NCBI GenBank assembly: GCA_027619655.1
Contig: JAQCHR010000221.1
Span: 1 to 6,572, forward strand
Source of the DNA: Pseudomonadota bacterium
GTDB taxonomy: Bacteria > Pseudomonadota > Alphaproteobacteria > UBA8366 > GCA-2717185
Length of the DNA: 6,572 nt
Direction: 5' to 3'
Shown: positions 5,374-6,572 of the stretch, piece after piece
How positions within the stretch are numbered: position 1 is the stretch's first letter
How the letters are laid out: every line of letters starts with the position of its first letter
The notes under the pieces: model-generated
What the model was told of the DNA's origin: nothing
Database searches by the model: none
What the model saw: only the letters and a program-made list of their open reading frames with translations
Program-made: the position numbers and the translations under genes

Positions 5374-6572
5374 ATGACGACACCCCAGACCGACGCGGCC
5401 CAGCCGCCCCTCGCGGAAAGCGAATCCGCTTTCGACGCCATCATCATCGGCGCCGGGATTTCCGGCATGTACCAGCTCTACCGGCTGCGCGAACTGGGCA
5501 TGAAGGTGCGGGTGTTCGAGGCCGGGGGCGATATCGGCGGGACCTGGTACTGGAACCGCTATCCGGGCGCCCGGTTCGATTCCGAAAGCTGGTCCTACGG
5601 GTTTTCGTTTTCGAAGGAACTGCTGCAGGAATGGGAATGGCCGGAGCATTTCTCGGCCCAGCCGGACACCCTGCGCTACCTGAACTATGTCGCCGACAAG
5701 TTCGACCTGCGGCGCGAGATGCGCTTCAACAGCCGGGTGCAGTCGGCGCATTTCGACGATGCGGCGACGCGCTGGACCGTGACCCTGGAAAGCGGCGAGC
5801 AGGCCAGCGCGCCGATCCTGATCACCGGGCTGGGCCCGCTTTCCGCCTATACATTGCCGAACATTCCCGGGCGCGAGGATTTCCAGGGCCGCGCCTTCCA
5901 CACCGCGCGCTGGCCGCATGAACCGGTGGACCTTGCGGGCAAGCGGGTCGGCATCATCGGCACCGGCGCCTGCGCCATCCAGGCGATCCAGACCATCGCC
6001 AGGGAAGTCGGCCACCTGACCGTGTTCCAGCGCACGCCGAACTGGGCAGCGCCGCTGCACAACCGGCCGATCACGCCGGAGGAACAGGCGGATATCAAGT
6101 CGCGCTATGACGAGATATTCGCCCGCTGCCGCGAGACCGTGGCCTGCTTCATCCACGACCCGGACCCGCGCACGACGCTGGAAACCCCGCCCGAAGAGCG
6201 CGAGGCTTTCTGGGAGAAGCTGTATTCGGAGCCGGGCTTCGGCATCTGGATGGGCAATTTCCGCGACATGATGGTGGACGAGGAAGCCAACAGGCTGGTC
6301 AGCGAATATGTCGCCAAAAAGATCCGCCAGCGGGTGAAGGACCCGAAGATCGCCGACCTGCTGACGCCGAAGAACCACGGCTTCGGCACGCGGCGCCTGC
6401 CGCTGGAGAGCGGCTATTACGAGGTCTACAACCAGGACAATGTGACGCTGGTGGACATCAACGCGACGCCGATCGAGCGGATCACCGAAACGGGCGTGCG
6501 GACCAGCGACACGGAATACGCATTCGACATCCTGATCTACGCCACCGGCTTCGACGGCGTCACCGGCCCCTA
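5374..6572 (+). CDS. Baeyer-Villiger-type flavin monooxygenase, N-terminal part; 3' end outside window
   Basis: The first 399 codons of an NADPH/FAD monooxygenase that inserts oxygen next to a ketone carbonyl to form an ester or lactone. The FAD-binding GAGISG is at 26-31, with FEAGGDIGGTWYWNRYPGAR from 48 to 67 and the active-site D69. The type I Baeyer-Villiger fingerprint FxGxxxHxxxWP is complete (F170, G172, H176, W180, P181). The NADPH-binding GTGACA is at 196-201, R340-R341 before LPLESGYYEVYN carry the expected active-site arginine, and YATGFD is at 389-394. This layout resembles cyclohexanone and phenylacetone monooxygenases, normally about 540-600 residues, so roughly a third is missing beyond the edge. 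ATG at 5374 has no clear Shine-Dalgarno, but no nearby in-frame alternative exists. The first 20 residues are a polar, Ala/Pro-rich tail. It is divergent from the brn operon. Substrate unknown. Confidence 0.92.
   Translation, partial: MTTPQTDAAQPPLAESESAFDAIIIGAGISGMYQLYRLRELGMKVRVFEAGGDIGGTWYWNRYPGARFDSESWSYGFSFSKELLQEWEWPEHFSAQPDTLRYLNYVADKFDLRREMRFNSRVQSAHFDDAATRWTVTLESGEQASAPILITGLGPLSAYTLPNIPGREDFQGRAFHTARWPHEPVDLAGKRVGIIGTGACAIQAIQTIAREVGHLTVFQRTPNWAAPLHNRPITPEEQADIKSRYDEIFARCRETVACFIHDPDPRTTLETPPEEREAFWEKLYSEPGFGIWMGNFRDMMVDEEANRLVSEYVAKKIRQRVKDPKIADLLTPKNHGFGTRRLPLESGYYEVYNQDNVTLVDINATPIERITETGVRTSDTEYAFDILIYATGFDGVTGP

Noticed and set aside
5014..6378. 454-codon minus-strand open frame across the monooxygenase and brnT regions
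   Set aside because: It is antisense to a clear flavin monooxygenase, crosses the brn promoter and brnT in the wrong frame, and has the Arg/His/Gly/Ala-rich composition of a shadow frame in GC-rich DNA.

Overview
The window looks like a high-GC alphaproteobacterial chromosome segment. Codon use is strongly GC-ending, long spurious antisense frames are common, and the gene families (DUF1932 dehydrogenase, COG3618-type amidohydrolase, choline-dehydrogenase-like GMC oxidoreductase, flavin monooxygenase, BrnT/BrnA) are typical of free-living Rhodospirillales/Rhodobacterales-like bacteria. Genus cannot be judged from the sequence. No RNA genes, insertion sequences, prophage or CRISPR structures are visible.

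Layout, left to right. (1) 1-784, minus: the membrane-embedded N-terminal part of a probable sensory protein (histidine kinase or GGDEF type) whose output domains lie beyond the left edge. It lacks a normal ATG start. (2) 785-1007: non-coding. (3) 1008-2021, minus: NAD(P)-dependent beta-hydroxyacid dehydrogenase with a DUF1932 C-terminal domain. (4) 2130-2972, minus: amidohydrolase-2 family TIM-barrel hydrolase, 108 bp upstream of the dehydrogenase and on the same strand. (5) 3107-4723, plus: GMC-family FAD alcohol/choline-type dehydrogenase, divergent from the amidohydrolase across a 134-bp gap. (6) 4739-5248, minus: a BrnT/BrnA toxin-antitoxin module in which the antitoxin gene is intact but the toxin gene carries a frameshift. 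(7) 5374 to the right edge, plus: Baeyer-Villiger-type flavin monooxygenase, cut off after 399 codons.

How the genes may work together (inference). The enzyme set could form a short catabolic series. The GMC enzyme would oxidise an alcohol to a carbonyl, and the monooxygenase would insert oxygen to give an ester or lactone. A lactonase-like amidohydrolase would open it, and the DUF1932 dehydrogenase would oxidise the resulting hydroxyacid. The window shows clustering of compatible chemistries but no substrate evidence.

The most notable local observations are in the brn region. The brnT reading frame is broken about 50 codons in, and the lost C-terminal half is fully recognisable in another frame. 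The brnT promoter (TTGACA-17-TACATT) places the predicted transcription start at about the ATG, suggesting a leaderless message. A pair of GTATGTA direct repeats 12 bp apart overlaps the promoter and is a candidate BrnA operator. On the other side of the same intergenic region, a perfect 7-bp inverted repeat brackets the presumed start of transcription of the monooxygenase gene.
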